DNA of 64,000 bases from Klebsiella michiganensis (GCF_002925905.1 NZ_PRDB01000007.1:1-64000), one strand, 5' to 3'; positions 20,501 through 29,532 are shown, counted from the stretch's first letter. Notes: a model not told the origin generated them from the sequence alone. A program made the numbers and translations.

Positions 20501-21476
20501 GGACGAGAAAAACAAGAAGCTGCAGGAAGGGCGTTCGCTGCAGGATCTGAAAGATGCGCTGAAAGGTAAGGTGCAGGAGACGCTGTCCGCGGTCGCCGAT
20601 GACGGTATCGAGCAGAGCGGGCTGCATATCTGGAGCTTTGGCCGGCTTCCGGAGAGCTACGAGCAGAAGCGCGGCAACTACAAAGTTAAGGCCTGGCCGG
20701 CGCTGGTGGACGAACGCGACAGCGTGGCCATCAAGCTGTTTGATAATCCGCTGGAGCAGCAGCAGGAGATGTGGCGCGGCCTGCGCCGCCTGCTGCTGCT
20801 GAATATCCCGTCGCCGATAAAGTATCTGCACGAAAAGCTGCCGAATAAAGCCAAGCTGGGGCTCTATTTCAACCCCTACGGTAAAGTGCTGGATCTGATC
20901 GATGACTGCATCGCCTGCGGCGTGGATAAGCTGATTGACGAAGCGGGCGGCCCGGTATGGAGCGAAGAGGGCTTTACCGCGCTGCATGAAAAGGTGCGCG
21001 CCGAGCTGAACGAGACGGTTGTGGACATTGCCAAACAGGTCGAACAGATCCTGACCGCGGTCTTTAACGTCAACAAACGCCTGAAAGGGCGCGTGGATAT
21101 GACCATGGCGCTGGGGCTGTCGGATATCAAATCGCAGATGAGCGGGTTGGTGTATCGCGGTTTCGTCACCGGTAACGGCTTCCGCCGCCTTGGAGACACG
21201 CTGCGCTATCTGCAGGCGATTGAAAAACGGCTGGAGAAAATGGCCATCGATCCGCACCGCGACCGCGCGCAGATGCTTAAAGTGGAGAGCATCCAGCAGG
21301 CGTGGCAGCAGTGGCTGAATAAGCTGCCGCCTCAGCGCCGTCAGGATGACGACGTGCAGGAGATCCGCTGGATGATTGAAGAGCTGCGCGTCAGCCTATT
21401 CGCCCAGCAGCTCGGCACGCCGTATCCGATTTCCGACAAGCGGGTACTGCAGGCAATGGAGCAGATTACGGCCTAG
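17574..21476 (+). CDS. hrpA: ATP-dependent RNA helicase HrpA
   Basis: DEAH-box 3'-5' RNA helicase, 1300 aa, exactly the E. coli length. It acts in mRNA processing and, in E. coli, in rescuing stalled ribosomes. Motifs: Walker A GETGSGKTTQLPK (near 100), DEAH box IIIDEAHERSLN (near 197), motif III ITSATID, motif VI QRKGRCGRV. These are followed by HA2, OB-fold (DUF1605) and the long DUF3418 C-terminus specific to bacterial HrpA. The ATG follows the divergent azoR promoter region. No sign of damage. Confidence 0.98.
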   Translation: MTEQQKMTFSSLFERLDGLMLRDKSRFARRLHGVKKVKNPDAQQAILQEMAQEIEQAAGRVLLREAARPAIAYPENLPVSQKKQEILEAVRDHQVVIVAGETGSGKTTQLPKICMELGRGVKGLIGHTQPRRLAARTVANRIAEELQTEPGGCIGYKVRFSDHVSDNTMVKLMTDGILLAEIQQDRLLMQYDTIIIDEAHERSLNIDFLLGYLRELLPRRPDLKIIITSATIDPERFSRHFNNAPIIEVSGRTYPVEVRYRPIVEDADDTERDQLQAIFDAVDELGRESPGDILIFMSGEREIRDTADALNKLNLRHTEVLPLYARLSNSEQNRVFQAHSGRRIVLATNVAETSLTVPGIKYVIDPGTARISRYSFRTKVQRLPIEPVSQASANQRKGRCGRVSEGICIRLYSEDDFLSRPEFTDPEILRTNLASVILQMTALGLGDIAAFPFVEAPDKRNIQDGVRLLEELGAITTDEQQTAYKLTPMGRQLSQLPVDPRLARMVLEAQKHGCVREAMIITSALSIQDPRERPMDKQQASDEKHRRFHDKESDFLAFVNLWNYLGEQQKALSSNQFRRQCRVDFLNYLRVREWQDIYTQLRQVVKELGLPVNSEPAEYREIHTALLTGLLSHIGMKDADKQEFTGARNARFSIFPGSGLFKKPPKWTMVAELVETSRLWGRIAARIEPEWVEPVAQHLIKRSYSEPHWERGQGAVMATEKVTVYGLPIVAARKVNYSQIDPALCRELFIRHALVEGDWQTRHAFFRENLKLRNEIEELEHKSRRRDILVDDETLFEFYDQRISHDVISARHFDKWWKQASRETPDLLNFEKSMLIKEGAEQVSKLDYPNFWHQGNLKLRLTYQFEPGADADGVTVHIPLPLLNQVEEAGFEWQIPGLRRELVIALIKSLPKPVRRNFVPAPNYAEAFLGRATPLELPLLDSLERELRRMTGVTIDREAWQWDQVPDHLKITFRVVDEKNKKLQEGRSLQDLKDALKGKVQETLSAVADDGIEQSGLHIWSFGRLPESYEQKRGNYKVKAWPALVDERDSVAIKLFDNPLEQQQEMWRGLRRLLLLNIPSPIKYLHEKLPNKAKLGLYFNPYGKVLDLIDDCIACGVDKLIDEAGGPVWSEEGFTALHEKVRAELNETVVDIAKQVEQILTAVFNVNKRLKGRVDMTMALGLSDIKSQMSGLVYRGFVTGNGFRRLGDTLRYLQAIEKRLEKMAIDPHRDRAQMLKVESIQQAWQQWLNKLPPQRRQDDDVQEIRWMIEELRVSLFAQQLGTPYPISDKRVLQAMEQITA

Positions 21477-21524
21477 GCCGAAGCTTTCCCCGGTGGCGCA
21501 GGCTGCCGGGGAGGGCGGATAGCG

Positions 21525-22184
21525 TCAGGCGTTCACCCACGCGAGGGTGAACCCATCCCAGCCTTTGCTGCCCACGGTTTGCAGGGCCGTGACCGTCAGT
21601 CGCGGGTCGCTGCCCATCATGTCGATAAACGCTCTGACGCCCTGCACCCGCTCATCCGCGCTATCCGGATTCGTCACTTCGCCATCGCGCACCACGTTAT
21701 CGCCCACAATCACTGTCCCCGGACGGGAATAGCGTAACGCCCAGCGCAGATAGTGGGGATTATTGGGCTTATCCGCATCGATAAAAATGAGATCGAACGG
21801 CGGGCGCTCTCCCAGCGTTTCGAGGCTGGCCAGCGCCGGGCCTTCCAGCACCGCAACGCGATCGTCCACGCCCGCCAGGCGCAGGTTCTCGCGGGCGACG
21901 GCGGCATGATGCGCGTCGGCCTCCAGGGTAAGTAATTCGCCATCGGCGGGCAATTCTCGGGCCATCCAGATGGTGCTGTAGCCGCCGAGCGTGCCAATCT
22001 CGAGGATGCGTCTGGCGCCCGTCATGCGCACCAGCAGGGCCAGAAACTGCCCCTGATTAGCGGCAACGTCAATAGCCGGAAGCCCGGCGCGCTGGTTATT
22101 CTCCAGAACCTGGCTGAGTAGCGGATCGGTGGGGATTAACGCTGTCACGAGATAATTATCTACTGCCGACCACTGTTGTTGCAT
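21525..22184 (-). CDS. SAM-dependent O-methyltransferase (COMT-like, family 3)
   Basis: 219 aa. SAM-binding motif I is RRILEIGTLGGYSTIWMAREL (near 60-80). Metal/substrate residues are in FDLIFIDADKPNNPHYLRWAL (near 130-150) and VGDNVVRDGEV. This is the class of small cation-dependent methyltransferases acting on catechol-like compounds. It starts 15 nt downstream of the outer-membrane efflux gene, with no visible terminator between, so it is probably the last gene of the efflux operon. The true substrate cannot be read from sequence. Confidence 0.85.
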   Translation of the reverse strand: MQQQWSAVDNYLVTALIPTDPLLSQVLENNQRAGLPAIDVAANQGQFLALLVRMTGARRILEIGTLGGYSTIWMARELPADGELLTLEADAHHAAVARENLRLAGVDDRVAVLEGPALASLETLGERPPFDLIFIDADKPNNPHYLRWALRYSRPGTVIVGDNVVRDGEVTNPDSADERVQGVRAFIDMMGSDPRLTVTALQTVGSKGWDGFTLAWVNA

Positions 22185-22199
22185 GTCAGATTTCCCGTA

Positions 22200-23579
22200 T
22201 TACATCCCTGATGAATCAGACCAGCCGCCTCCCAGCGACCGGTACAAATCAACTTGCGCCAGCAGCAGGTTGTTTTTTACCTGTACCACGCTGAGCTGGG
22301 TGGAAAACAGCGTGCGCTGGGCGTCCAGCACGTCCAGATAGGAGGAGTAGCCGTTGCGATAGCGGTTTTGCGCGATGCGCAGTGTCTCCTGGGCCACCTT
22401 CTCCTGCGCCTGCAGCTCCGCCAGCTGCTCGCCGTAGCGGCCGATGGCATCGAGACTGTCATTCACCTCTTTAAACGCGCCGCGTACCGTTTTCTCATAG
22501 CTAAACAGCGCCTGATTGCGCTGGGCCATCGAAACGTCCACCTGGGCATTCAGCGCCTGGCGGTTGAGCAGCGGCGCCAGAATGCTGCCGCCGAGGCTCC
22601 ATAAGCGTAGCGGATTATCCAGCAGGTCGGGCAGGGTGCGATCCTGCAGGCTGCCGGTGGCGGTAAGGTTAATGGACGGCAGCAGCTGCGCCTGCGATGA
22701 CGCCAGGGTGGCGTCGGCGGCCACCAGCTGACGCTGGGCCTGAACGATATCCGGTCGGCGGTTGAGCAGGGTTGACGGCAGCTGGGAAGGTAGCGATAGC
22801 GGCGACAGCTGCGCGAACGCGTTGCGCTTAACGGCGTCCGGATTGGCGCCGAGCAGAAGGCTGAGCGCATTTTCCTGCTGGGCGATTTGGTGGCGCAGCG
22901 GCGGAATTTGCGCGCGCGTGGAGCGCAGTTCGGAGTCCGCCTGCATCAGCTCCAGGCGTGAGGTATAGCCCGTCTCAAACTGGCGCTTCGCCAGGTTGAA
23001 GGCATCTTCGCGCGATTTTAACGTTTGCTGCGTCACCCGCAGCTGTTCATCCAGCGAGAGCAGGGTGATATAGCCGGCCGCTACCGAAGAGGCGACGGTC
23101 AGATTCGCCGCTGCGGCAGCCGCCTTTTGCGCCTCCAGGCTGGCTTGCGCCGCGCTGGCGGCGCTGCGGTTTACTCCCCAGAGATCAACATCGTAGCTGG
23201 CGGTTAGCGCGCCTTTATACACCGTACTGTGGACCGGCAGGCCGGTAGCGGCCGACTGTGACCGCGCGCGGGTGCCGGTCAATCCGGCGTCAAGGGAGGG
23301 AAACAGGCTGCTATCGGCGGCGTAAGCCCGCGCCTGGTACTCGTTGACCCGTTCGCGGGCTATCAGCACGTCGCTGTTGTAGCGTAGCGCCTGGTCAACG
23401 TAGAGATTGAGCGTACTGTCGTGGAAGTTGCGCCACCACACGCCCTCAACCGGGCTGGAGGGGCCGACATCCGCCCGCCAGGCGGCGGGGATCTGCAGCC
23501 CGGGCGCGGCCCGTTGAACGTCGGCGGACTGGCAGCCGGCCAGCGCAAGCATAACGGCGAGAGCGAGCGGACGGATCAT
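22200..23579 (-). CDS. Outer-membrane efflux lipoprotein (TolC/NodT family)
   Basis: 459 aa. Lipoprotein signal peptide with lipobox LALAGC (lipid on Cys16), then two OEP repeats rich in long helices (YQARAYAADSSLFPSLDAGLTGTRARS; RPDIVQAQRQLVAADATLASSQAQLLPSI) that build the trimeric channel-tunnel. Family members such as MdtP or OprM pair with HlyD-type adaptors. Its start overlaps the upstream HlyD gene by 4 nt (ATGA), so the three efflux parts are translated together. Confidence 0.9.
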   Translation of the reverse strand: MIRPLALAVMLALAGCQSADVQRAAPGLQIPAAWRADVGPSSPVEGVWWRNFHDSTLNLYVDQALRYNSDVLIARERVNEYQARAYAADSSLFPSLDAGLTGTRARSQSAATGLPVHSTVYKGALTASYDVDLWGVNRSAASAAQASLEAQKAAAAAANLTVASSVAAGYITLLSLDEQLRVTQQTLKSREDAFNLAKRQFETGYTSRLELMQADSELRSTRAQIPPLRHQIAQQENALSLLLGANPDAVKRNAFAQLSPLSLPSQLPSTLLNRRPDIVQAQRQLVAADATLASSQAQLLPSINLTATGSLQDRTLPDLLDNPLRLWSLGGSILAPLLNRQALNAQVDVSMAQRNQALFSYEKTVRGAFKEVNDSLDAIGRYGEQLAELQAQEKVAQETLRIAQNRYRNGYSSYLDVLDAQRTLFSTQLSVVQVKNNLLLAQVDLYRSLGGGWSDSSGM

Positions 23580-24661
23580 TGCTGCTCCTCCGCACGGGTA
23601 TCGATGGTGACCTGCACCGACATGCCCGGCCGCAGGCGCTGGCCGTTTTTCTGCCCCTCATCAACGGCGATGCGTACCGGAATGCGCTGGGCGATTTTGA
23701 CAAAGTTACCGGTGGCGTTATCCGGCGAAATAGCGCTGAACTCCACGCCGGTCGCCGGGGAGATGCTCTGCACCGTACCGGTGAATTTCTCGCTGTTCAG
23801 CGCATCCACGGTAAAGGTCACCGGCTGTCCGACGCGCACCTGGGCCAGCTGGGTCTCTTTCAGGTTAGCGATCAGCCAGTGCTGCGGCGGCACCAGCGAG
23901 GTCAAATGCGTCCCGGCGGTCACGTATGCGCCAAGGCGAACGGAGATTTGCCCAAGCTGACCGTCCGTCGGCGCGATAATACGGGTGTTTTGCAGGTCTA
24001 TCTGCGCCAGCTCCAGCGCGGCTTTCGCATTGGCGACGTCGGCGAGCAGCGAGTCACGATTAACGATGGTTGATTGCAAATCCTGACGCGACATCTCCAG
24101 CGTTGCTTTGGCCTGCTCGATATCCGCGGTGCCCTGCGCCGCGCTGGCGCGGGCGGAATCGCGTTCGCGAATCGATAGCGAGCCGTCGACGGTCAGCTCC
24201 TGAACGCGTTTTAAATCCGCCTGGGTTTTCAGATTCTGCGCGCGGGCGTTTTGCAGCGCCGCTTCGTTACGGGTGATGACCGCTTCGGCGCTTTTACGCT
24301 GCTGCTGATTGTTCTTCAGCGCCGCCTCTTTCATCGCCAGCTGAGCTTCCGCCTGATGGACGCGCTGCTTATAGATGCGGTCGTCGATTTGAAACAGCAC
24401 GTCGCCGGCTTTTACCTGATTAAAATCCTGGACCTTAACCTCGGTGATATAACCGTTGACCTGCGGGCTGATAAACGTAGTTTGCCCGCGAACGTAGGCG
24501 TTATCGGTAAACTGGCTTTCTCGGGTAAACGGCGGCAGCTGCCAGGCGTAGAGAATAACCAGTACGCCAACGATGCCAATGGCGGCGGCGGTAAAAATAG
24601 AGACGATGCGAATATTATTTCGGGTATTGGCCTGCTGTTTGGCCGCATCCTGCTGACTCAT
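23576..24661 (-). CDS. HlyD/EmrA-family efflux periplasmic adaptor
   Basis: 361 aa. One N-terminal membrane segment (IVSIFTAAAIGIVGVLVILYAW, about 19-40), then a lipoyl-like half motif (YVRGQTTFISPQVNGYITEVKVQDFNQVKAGDVLFQID), a coiled-coil hairpin (about 95-210) and the second lipoyl/beta-barrel part (TRIIAPTDGQLGQISVRLGAYVTAGTHLTSLVPP). It links the MFS pump to the outer-membrane channel. Located between the MFS gene (22-nt gap) and the OMF gene (4-nt overlap). Confidence 0.92.
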   Translation of the reverse strand: MSQQDAAKQQANTRNNIRIVSIFTAAAIGIVGVLVILYAWQLPPFTRESQFTDNAYVRGQTTFISPQVNGYITEVKVQDFNQVKAGDVLFQIDDRIYKQRVHQAEAQLAMKEAALKNNQQQRKSAEAVITRNEAALQNARAQNLKTQADLKRVQELTVDGSLSIRERDSARASAAQGTADIEQAKATLEMSRQDLQSTIVNRDSLLADVANAKAALELAQIDLQNTRIIAPTDGQLGQISVRLGAYVTAGTHLTSLVPPQHWLIANLKETQLAQVRVGQPVTFTVDALNSEKFTGTVQSISPATGVEFSAISPDNATGNFVKIAQRIPVRIAVDEGQKNGQRLRPGMSVQVTIDTRAEEQQ

Positions 24662-24683
24662 AATAACTCCAGAGTGAAAATTT

Positions 24684-26336
24684 TTATTTGCTTCCCGTCG
24701 CGCGCTTCAGCGCGATACGAGCGGTAATACGTAATCTTATTAAGCGCCAGAAAACCCATACCAGCGTGGCGGCTGAAATCGCCGCCGTCAGCAGATAGGT
24801 ATCATTGTAAGCGAGAATATTGGCCTGCAGGGTGGCGGCGTTTTGCAGCAGCGTGGTGGCCTGAACGTTGAGCAACGTGCTGTCGCCAATCTGGCTTTGA
24901 TACATCTGGCTGTACTGCTGCAAACGCTCGGTAATCAGCGGATTGAGCGTGGTAAGCTGATCGGCGAGCTGGCTGGAGTGAAACTTCTCCCGCCAGGTCT
25001 GAAAGGTGCCGAGAATAGCGGAACCCAGCAGGCCGCCGATATTCTGGCTCATGCCGAACAGCACCGAGAAGCTCACCAGGTTGCGCTGGTCGGCAATGAC
25101 GCCGCCAATCCCCGCCAGCATCGCCGGGGCGAGGAAAAAGGCGCTGCCGAAGCCCAGCAGAAACTGGCTGAACATCAGCTGCTCCGGTCGCGTGAGGATC
25201 GTCGACTGGCTGTCGAGCAGCGAGGCAACCATAATCAACGCCAGCGCCGTGGCGGTGGGCCAGTAGAGGCGCTGCGGGTTGAGCGTCAGGCAACTGGCGA
25301 CGATGCCGCAGACGATCCCGGCAAAAATTGACCATGCCAGGTTGGTCATCTGTTCATTCTGCAAACCGACGTACTGCAGCCAGCCGATAACGCCGGTATT
25401 CTGCTCCGCCAGCACGATGCGGATCAGCAGCATAATCAGCCCGAGGCGCAGAATACTGCCGCTGGAGAGCCATTTGATATTGAGCAGCGGGTTGCTGCGG
25501 TTATGCTCAAAGGCAATCGCGGAGACAATCAGCACCACCGCGCCCGCCAGCGCCCAGCCGATCCACGGCGCTTCAAACCACCAGTCCAGCCGTCCCAGCG
25601 ACAGCACCGCGGTGACCAGCGCCATCCCCGGCGCCAGCAGGAAGAAGGTGATGAAGTCTTTCTTCTCAAACACCTTTTTACGATCGCTTGGCGGCAGCTT
25701 GAGGGCAATCACGCAGGCCAGCGACACCAGCGCCAGCCCCAGCTCAAAGAAGTACAGCCCGCGCCACTCGTCGATTTGCAGCAGCTCGGTTGAGAACAGG
25801 CGCGCCAGCGGGATCGCCAGGGATGAACCGGTGATGCCGATGGTCAGCGCTTTGAGCCGATGGCGGGCGGGCCAGGCCTGCACCTGATAATAAATCCCCA
25901 GCGAGCTTAGCGCTGCGGCTACCATGCCGTGGGCGGCGCGCACCATCAGCGCTGAACTGAGGTCGTTGACGAACAGGTGGAAAAAGGTCACCAGCACGTA
26001 GAGAACGAGAAAACCCTCGGTAAAAGCGCGCAGGCCGAACTGCTGGCGAAACTTCACCAGCAGCAGGTTGATGGAGACGTTGGTCATCACGTAGACCGCC
26101 GGGAGCCAGGCAATCTCGGTTGACCAGGCGGCAAAGGTACCCTGTAACAGCTGAAGATTGGCGGTCACCACCGCGTTGCCGAGCGCGCCCGTCAGGCAGA
26201 CCAGCAGCCCGACGATCCCGTAGGCAATACGTTTTGGCGTACTGTGGATGGGGGTCGACGGCGAGCCGAGGATCGCCGGTTTTTCGTGCGGGGCCCAGTC
26301 GTGAGGAACATAGGGATTAGCGTGACGACGCGGCAT
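24684..26336 (-). CDS. MFS drug:H+ antiporter, DHA2 (EmrB-like) family
   Basis: 550 aa with about 14 hydrophobic segments, the DHA2 topology. The N-terminal cytoplasmic tail is unusually Pro/His-rich (residues 1-35). The first membrane helix is IAYGIVGLLVCLTGALGNAVVTA, and the loop after helix 5 is ITGSSLAIPLARLFSTELL. With its adaptor and outer-membrane partner it should expel drugs or aromatic compounds directly to the outside. The start shares one base with the marR stop (TAATG). Confidence 0.9.
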   Translation of the reverse strand: MPRRHANPYVPHDWAPHEKPAILGSPSTPIHSTPKRIAYGIVGLLVCLTGALGNAVVTANLQLLQGTFAAWSTEIAWLPAVYVMTNVSINLLLVKFRQQFGLRAFTEGFLVLYVLVTFFHLFVNDLSSALMVRAAHGMVAAALSSLGIYYQVQAWPARHRLKALTIGITGSSLAIPLARLFSTELLQIDEWRGLYFFELGLALVSLACVIALKLPPSDRKKVFEKKDFITFFLLAPGMALVTAVLSLGRLDWWFEAPWIGWALAGAVVLIVSAIAFEHNRSNPLLNIKWLSSGSILRLGLIMLLIRIVLAEQNTGVIGWLQYVGLQNEQMTNLAWSIFAGIVCGIVASCLTLNPQRLYWPTATALALIMVASLLDSQSTILTRPEQLMFSQFLLGFGSAFFLAPAMLAGIGGVIADQRNLVSFSVLFGMSQNIGGLLGSAILGTFQTWREKFHSSQLADQLTTLNPLITERLQQYSQMYQSQIGDSTLLNVQATTLLQNAATLQANILAYNDTYLLTAAISAATLVWVFWRLIRLRITARIALKRATGSK

Positions 26337-26767
26337 TATTTTTTCTCAACCTCGCGCAGCAGCTTCTCCAGTACCCGTTGCGTCTGCCGCTGCTCTTCGG
26401 GGGTAATGGCGGTAAGGATCTCCTCCCGCAAATCATCGGCCACCGTTTTCACCTGCTGATACACCTCAAGGCCTTTGGCGGTAGCGATCAGCAGTCGTTT
26501 ACGCTTGTCGCGTTCGGTTTTCACCCGCTCGACCAGACCGAGATCGACCAGCCGGTTGAGCAGCGGTACGAGAGTTGCGCTTTCGACGCCGAGCTCCTGG
26601 GCCAGCTCGCTTTGCGATAGCGGCTTTTCGTTGCGCGCGATGGCGGAAACGGCGACCCAGCTGGCCTGGCTCATGCCGAGGTCCTTGAGCCGACGGTTGA
26701 CCGCCAGGCGCCAGTGGTGGGCGGTCAGATATAAAAGATGGGAAAAGTTAAGCTGTCGGTTATCCAT
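26336..26767 (-). CDS. MarR-family transcriptional regulator of the efflux operon
   Basis: 143 aa winged-helix regulator, mostly helical. The DNA-reading helix is in LSQSELAQELGVESATLVPLLNRLVDLGLVERVKTERDKRKRLL (about 55-97). First gene of a leftward operon marR-MFS-adaptor-OMF-methyltransferase. A 20-bp palindrome lies 15 nt before its ATG, so autoregulation released by a small ligand is likely. The ribosome-binding site is weak. Confidence 0.92.
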   Translation of the reverse strand: MDNRQLNFSHLLYLTAHHWRLAVNRRLKDLGMSQASWVAVSAIARNEKPLSQSELAQELGVESATLVPLLNRLVDLGLVERVKTERDKRKRLLIATAKGLEVYQQVKTVADDLREEILTAITPEEQRQTQRVLEKLLREVEKK

Positions 26768-26782
26768 AGGTCAGTCTGCAAT

Positions 26783-26802
26783 ATCGTTAGAGCTCTAATG
26801 AT
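26783..26802 (-). promoter_or_regulatory. Palindromic operator of the marR-efflux operon
   Basis: ATCGTTAGAGCTCTAATGAT is an inverted repeat with a single mismatch, of the size and TTAG..CTAA form bound by MarR dimers. It is 15 nt upstream of the marR start codon, in the promoter or 5' leader. Confidence 0.75.
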
Positions 26803-26908
26803 TTTTGCCTGACCAGAACGAGAATTCAAGCCTGATTGATAAAAACAGGTTAACGGTATGTGCGTTTATTGTGGAAGATGCTTTGGGAGGGGGGAAGAGA
26901 GTTCTGAT

Positions 26909-26934
26909 CTCAGCCCGGCATTAACCGGGCTGAG
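26909..26934 (-). terminator. Hairpin downstream of glutamate dehydrogenase
   Basis: A 10-bp perfect stem CTCAGCCCGG/CCGGGCTGAG with a 6-nt loop just after the dehydrogenase stop. There is no good T run on either side, so it may act mainly in 3'-end protection. Confidence 0.45.
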
Positions 26935-26942
26935 AAGGGGGA

Positions 26943-28217
26943 TTATCCCGGATAAATACCGCGATCTTTACGCGCCATCAGAATTCGCTCACAGGCCACG
27001 ATATAGGCGGCGGTACGTAAAGAGCACGCTTTTTCCACCGCTTTTTCGTAAACGTGAACGATCGCATCGGTCATGATACGGTCCATTTTGGCGTTGATCT
27101 CTTCTTCGCTCCAGAAGAAGCTGGCCATATCCTGCACCCATTCGAAGTAGCTCACGGTGACGCCGCCGGCATTACAAATAACGTCCGGCACCACCACGAT
27201 GCCGCGCTCGGCCAGCACGTCGTCCGCTTCCGGATAGGTCGGGCCGTTAGCGCCTTCAAGCACCAGTTTGCAACTGAGGGTTTCCGCGCGCTCGCGCGTA
27301 ATCTGACCTTCCAGCGCCGCCGGGATCAGAATATCCATCGGCGTCGTCCAGAACGCTTCTTTGTCAATTTCGCGGGCGCCCGGGAAGCCGGCAATTTGCT
27401 TGTTCTCCGCCTGCCATGCGGTCAGCGCGGCCATATCAATGCCGCCCTCGTTATACAGCGTGGCGGTGTGGTCCTGAATCACCACAATCCGCGCGCCGAC
27501 GCCCGCGAACAGGCGGGCCGCTTCGCTGCCCACGTTACCAAAACCCTGCAGCGCGACTTTGGCACCCTCGATTTCGATACCGCTGCGGCGAGCCACTTCG
27601 CGACCGGTGACGAATACGCCGCGGCCGGTGGCTTTTTCACGGCCCAGCGAACCGCCGAGGTGAATAGGCTTGCCGGTGACCACGCCGGTGATGGTGGTGC
27701 CGTGGTTCATGGAGTAAGTATCCATCATCCAGGCCATCACTTTACCGTTGGTACCAACGTCCGGCGCCGGAATATCTTTTTGCGGCCCGATGATAATGCC
27801 GATCTCGCTGGTATAACGACGGGTCAAACGTTCCAGTTCACCTTCTGATAATGAGAACGGGTCGACGCGGATACCGCCCTTGGCGCCGCCGTAGGGAATA
27901 TTGACTGCCGCACACTTGATGGTCATCCAGGCTGAAAGCGCCATCACTTCATTCAAATCGACATCCGGATGGTAGCGCACGCCGCCTTTACCCGGTCCAC
28001 GCGAGAGGTTGTGCTGGACGCGGTAGCCTTCGAAGTGGCGGATAGTGCCATCATCCATTTGTACCGGAATATCAACGATCAGCGCGCGTTTCGGATGGCG
28101 CAGGGTTTCGATCCAGTAGGCGAGATCGCCGAGATAGGGCGCAACGCGATCGATTTGACGCAGGTAGGTGGTCCATGGAGATGTACTACTTTCAGAAGCG
28201 TAAGATAACTTTTCCAT
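26943..28217 (-). CDS. gdhA: Glu/Leu/Phe/Val-family glutamate dehydrogenase
   Basis: 424 aa hexameric-type glutamate dehydrogenase interconverting glutamate and 2-oxoglutarate plus ammonia. Substrate-binding Lys residues are in [13 protein letters not shown] (near 75-87) and YGGAKGGI, and the catalytic Asp is in [11 protein letters not shown]. The nucleotide fold is [15 protein letters not shown] (near 212-226). It is shorter than the 447-aa NADPH enzyme of E. coli and resembles RocG/GudB-type catabolic enzymes, so the gdhA name is by function only. I cannot decide the cofactor. Confidence 0.85.
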   Translation of the reverse strand: MEKLSYASESSTSPWTTYLRQIDRVAPYLGDLAYWIETLRHPKRALIVDIPVQMDDGTIRHFEGYRVQHNLSRGPGKGGVRYHPDVDLNEVMALSAWMTIKCAAVNIPYGGAKGGIRVDPFSLSEGELERLTRRYTSEIGIIIGPQKDIPAPDVGTNGKVMAWMMDTYSMNHGTTITGVVTGKPIHLGGSLGREKATGRGVFVTGREVARRSGIEIEGAKVALQGFGNVGSEAARLFAGVGARIVVIQDHTATLYNEGGIDMAALTAWQAENKQIAGFPGAREIDKEAFWTTPMDILIPAALEGQITRERAETLSCKLVLEGANGPTYPEADDVLAERGIVVVPDVICNAGGVTVSYFEWVQDMASFFWSEEEINAKMDRIMTDAIVHVYEKAVEKACSLRTAAYIVACERILMARKDRGIYPG

Positions 28218-28628
28218 AAGAGTCCTGTTTCGCAGTGATAATTATTTTGTTAACCGTGGAAAGGTACAGCTATAAACTCTGTAACGAGAATGTTATCACC
28301 AATTTAATGGGACGGTATTTGGCAAAAATGCAGAATATGCTGTCGTTGCGGCTGGGGTTCGGCTTTTTATGAATAAAAAAACGGAAAACAAGGCCATCAA
28401 TGGATGAATATGCACCTTTGTGCATTAAAGCCGTAGTTGTGACCCTTTATCTCTATTTATCAGAATCTTGACCCTCTTCAAAAAGTGAATAAAACGCTAT
28501 GTATATGTGTTGACTTTGTTGCTTAACGGGCGTGGGTGTTCTGTTCGCACTTTATTACCCCAAAGTACGCTGTACCGTCTAAGATGGTGGCCGATAATGT
28601 CAGGCTAAGAACGCTAAAAGGAGAGAAC
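28218..28628. other. Divergent gdhA/ydcF intergenic region
   Basis: 411 bp without a gene I can support. It contains AT-rich promoter-like sequence on both sides and a small hairpin TGCACctttGTGCA near 28411. The ydcF start is preceded by AAAAGGAGAGAAC. An in-frame upstream extension of ydcF (from 28536) exists but has no ribosome-binding site. Confidence 0.5.
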
Positions 28629-29420
28629 ATGTCAGAGCATTTTCCATCGCTGCCGGAGGCGGTACTGGCCGCGGCGAACCAGCTGGGGGCCTGGCTGGCG
28701 CAGGATGATTTACCGCAGGATCCGCAAATAGAGCTGGTGGTGCTGGCAGGCAATGCGGTGATCCCGACCATTGATTTCGCCTGCCGGCTGGCGGCGCATC
28801 ACGCCGTTCCTCTGCTGATCAGCGGCGGTATCGGCCACTCCACCTCGTTTTTATACCAGTCGGTGTTGAATGACCCGCGCTACCGCACCATTCCGGTAGA
28901 CGATCGCGCCGAGGCGCATATTCTGGCCGACATTGCCCATCAGTTCTGGGCGATTCCGCGCCAACGAATCGTGGTGGAAGACCGCTCCACCAACTGCGGC
29001 GAGAACGCGCGCTTTACCCGGCAGATGCTGGAGCACAACGGCATTGCGCACCGTACGGGCGTGGTGGTTCAGGATCCGACCATGCAGCGGCGAACGATGG
29101 CGACATTTGCCCGCGTCTGGCAAGACGACCCGCGTGCGCCGACGTGGTACAGCGCGCCGGGCTGTTCACCGGTGTTGTGTAACGGGCGTGACGGCGTCAC
29201 GTTCAGCGGGAAAGAGGCGGGTCTGTGGCCGGTGGGGCGCTATCTGGCGCTAATCCTCGGTGAACTGCCGCGGCTGGCGGATAACCCGCAGGGCTACGGC
29301 CCCCTGGGTAAGGGATTTATCGCTCATGTGGATATTCCGCCGCACATCGCTCAGGCGTGGCAGACGCTGCGCGACGACCGCCTGCTCTCCGATGCGCTAA
29401 GCGCGCGTCAGCTGGCTTAG
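28629..29420 (+). CDS. ydcF: DUF218 protein YdcF
   Basis: 263 aa, cytoplasmic member of the DUF218 (SanA/YdcF) superfamily; E. coli YdcF (266 aa) binds SAM in vitro but has no established reaction. Conserved parts are VVLAGNAVIPTIDFACRLA (near 38-56), LLISGGIGHSTSFLY (near 65-80), the acidic pair AEAHILADIAHQF and STNCGENARFTRQML. Good ribosome-binding site AGGAGA. Lies between gdhA and aldA. Confidence 0.93.
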   Translation: MSEHFPSLPEAVLAAANQLGAWLAQDDLPQDPQIELVVLAGNAVIPTIDFACRLAAHHAVPLLISGGIGHSTSFLYQSVLNDPRYRTIPVDDRAEAHILADIAHQFWAIPRQRIVVEDRSTNCGENARFTRQMLEHNGIAHRTGVVVQDPTMQRRTMATFARVWQDDPRAPTWYSAPGCSPVLCNGRDGVTFSGKEAGLWPVGRYLALILGELPRLADNPQGYGPLGKGFIAHVDIPPHIAQAWQTLRDDRLLSDALSARQLA

Positions 29421-29500
29421 GGAATGGCGCGGCATGCCATGATAGCCAGCCCGCATTTCCCCTTCGAACGCAGGACCTATTAGCCGGTAACTCTCATCCT

Positions 29501-29532
29501 GCCCGTTTGCGTTAGCGATATCGCAAACGGGC
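29501..29532. other. Long hairpin between ydcF and aldA
   Basis: Perfect 11-bp inverted repeat GCCCGTTTGCG/CGCAAACGGGC with a 10-nt loop, 80 nt after ydcF. No T tract follows on either strand. It may be a transcript 3' end. Confidence 0.5.

Noticed and set aside
21487..21512. Terminator between hrpA and the O-methyltransferase gene
   Set aside because: TCCCCGG/CCGGGGA can pair over a 12-nt loop, but no T tract follows on either strand, so I did not list it as a terminator.
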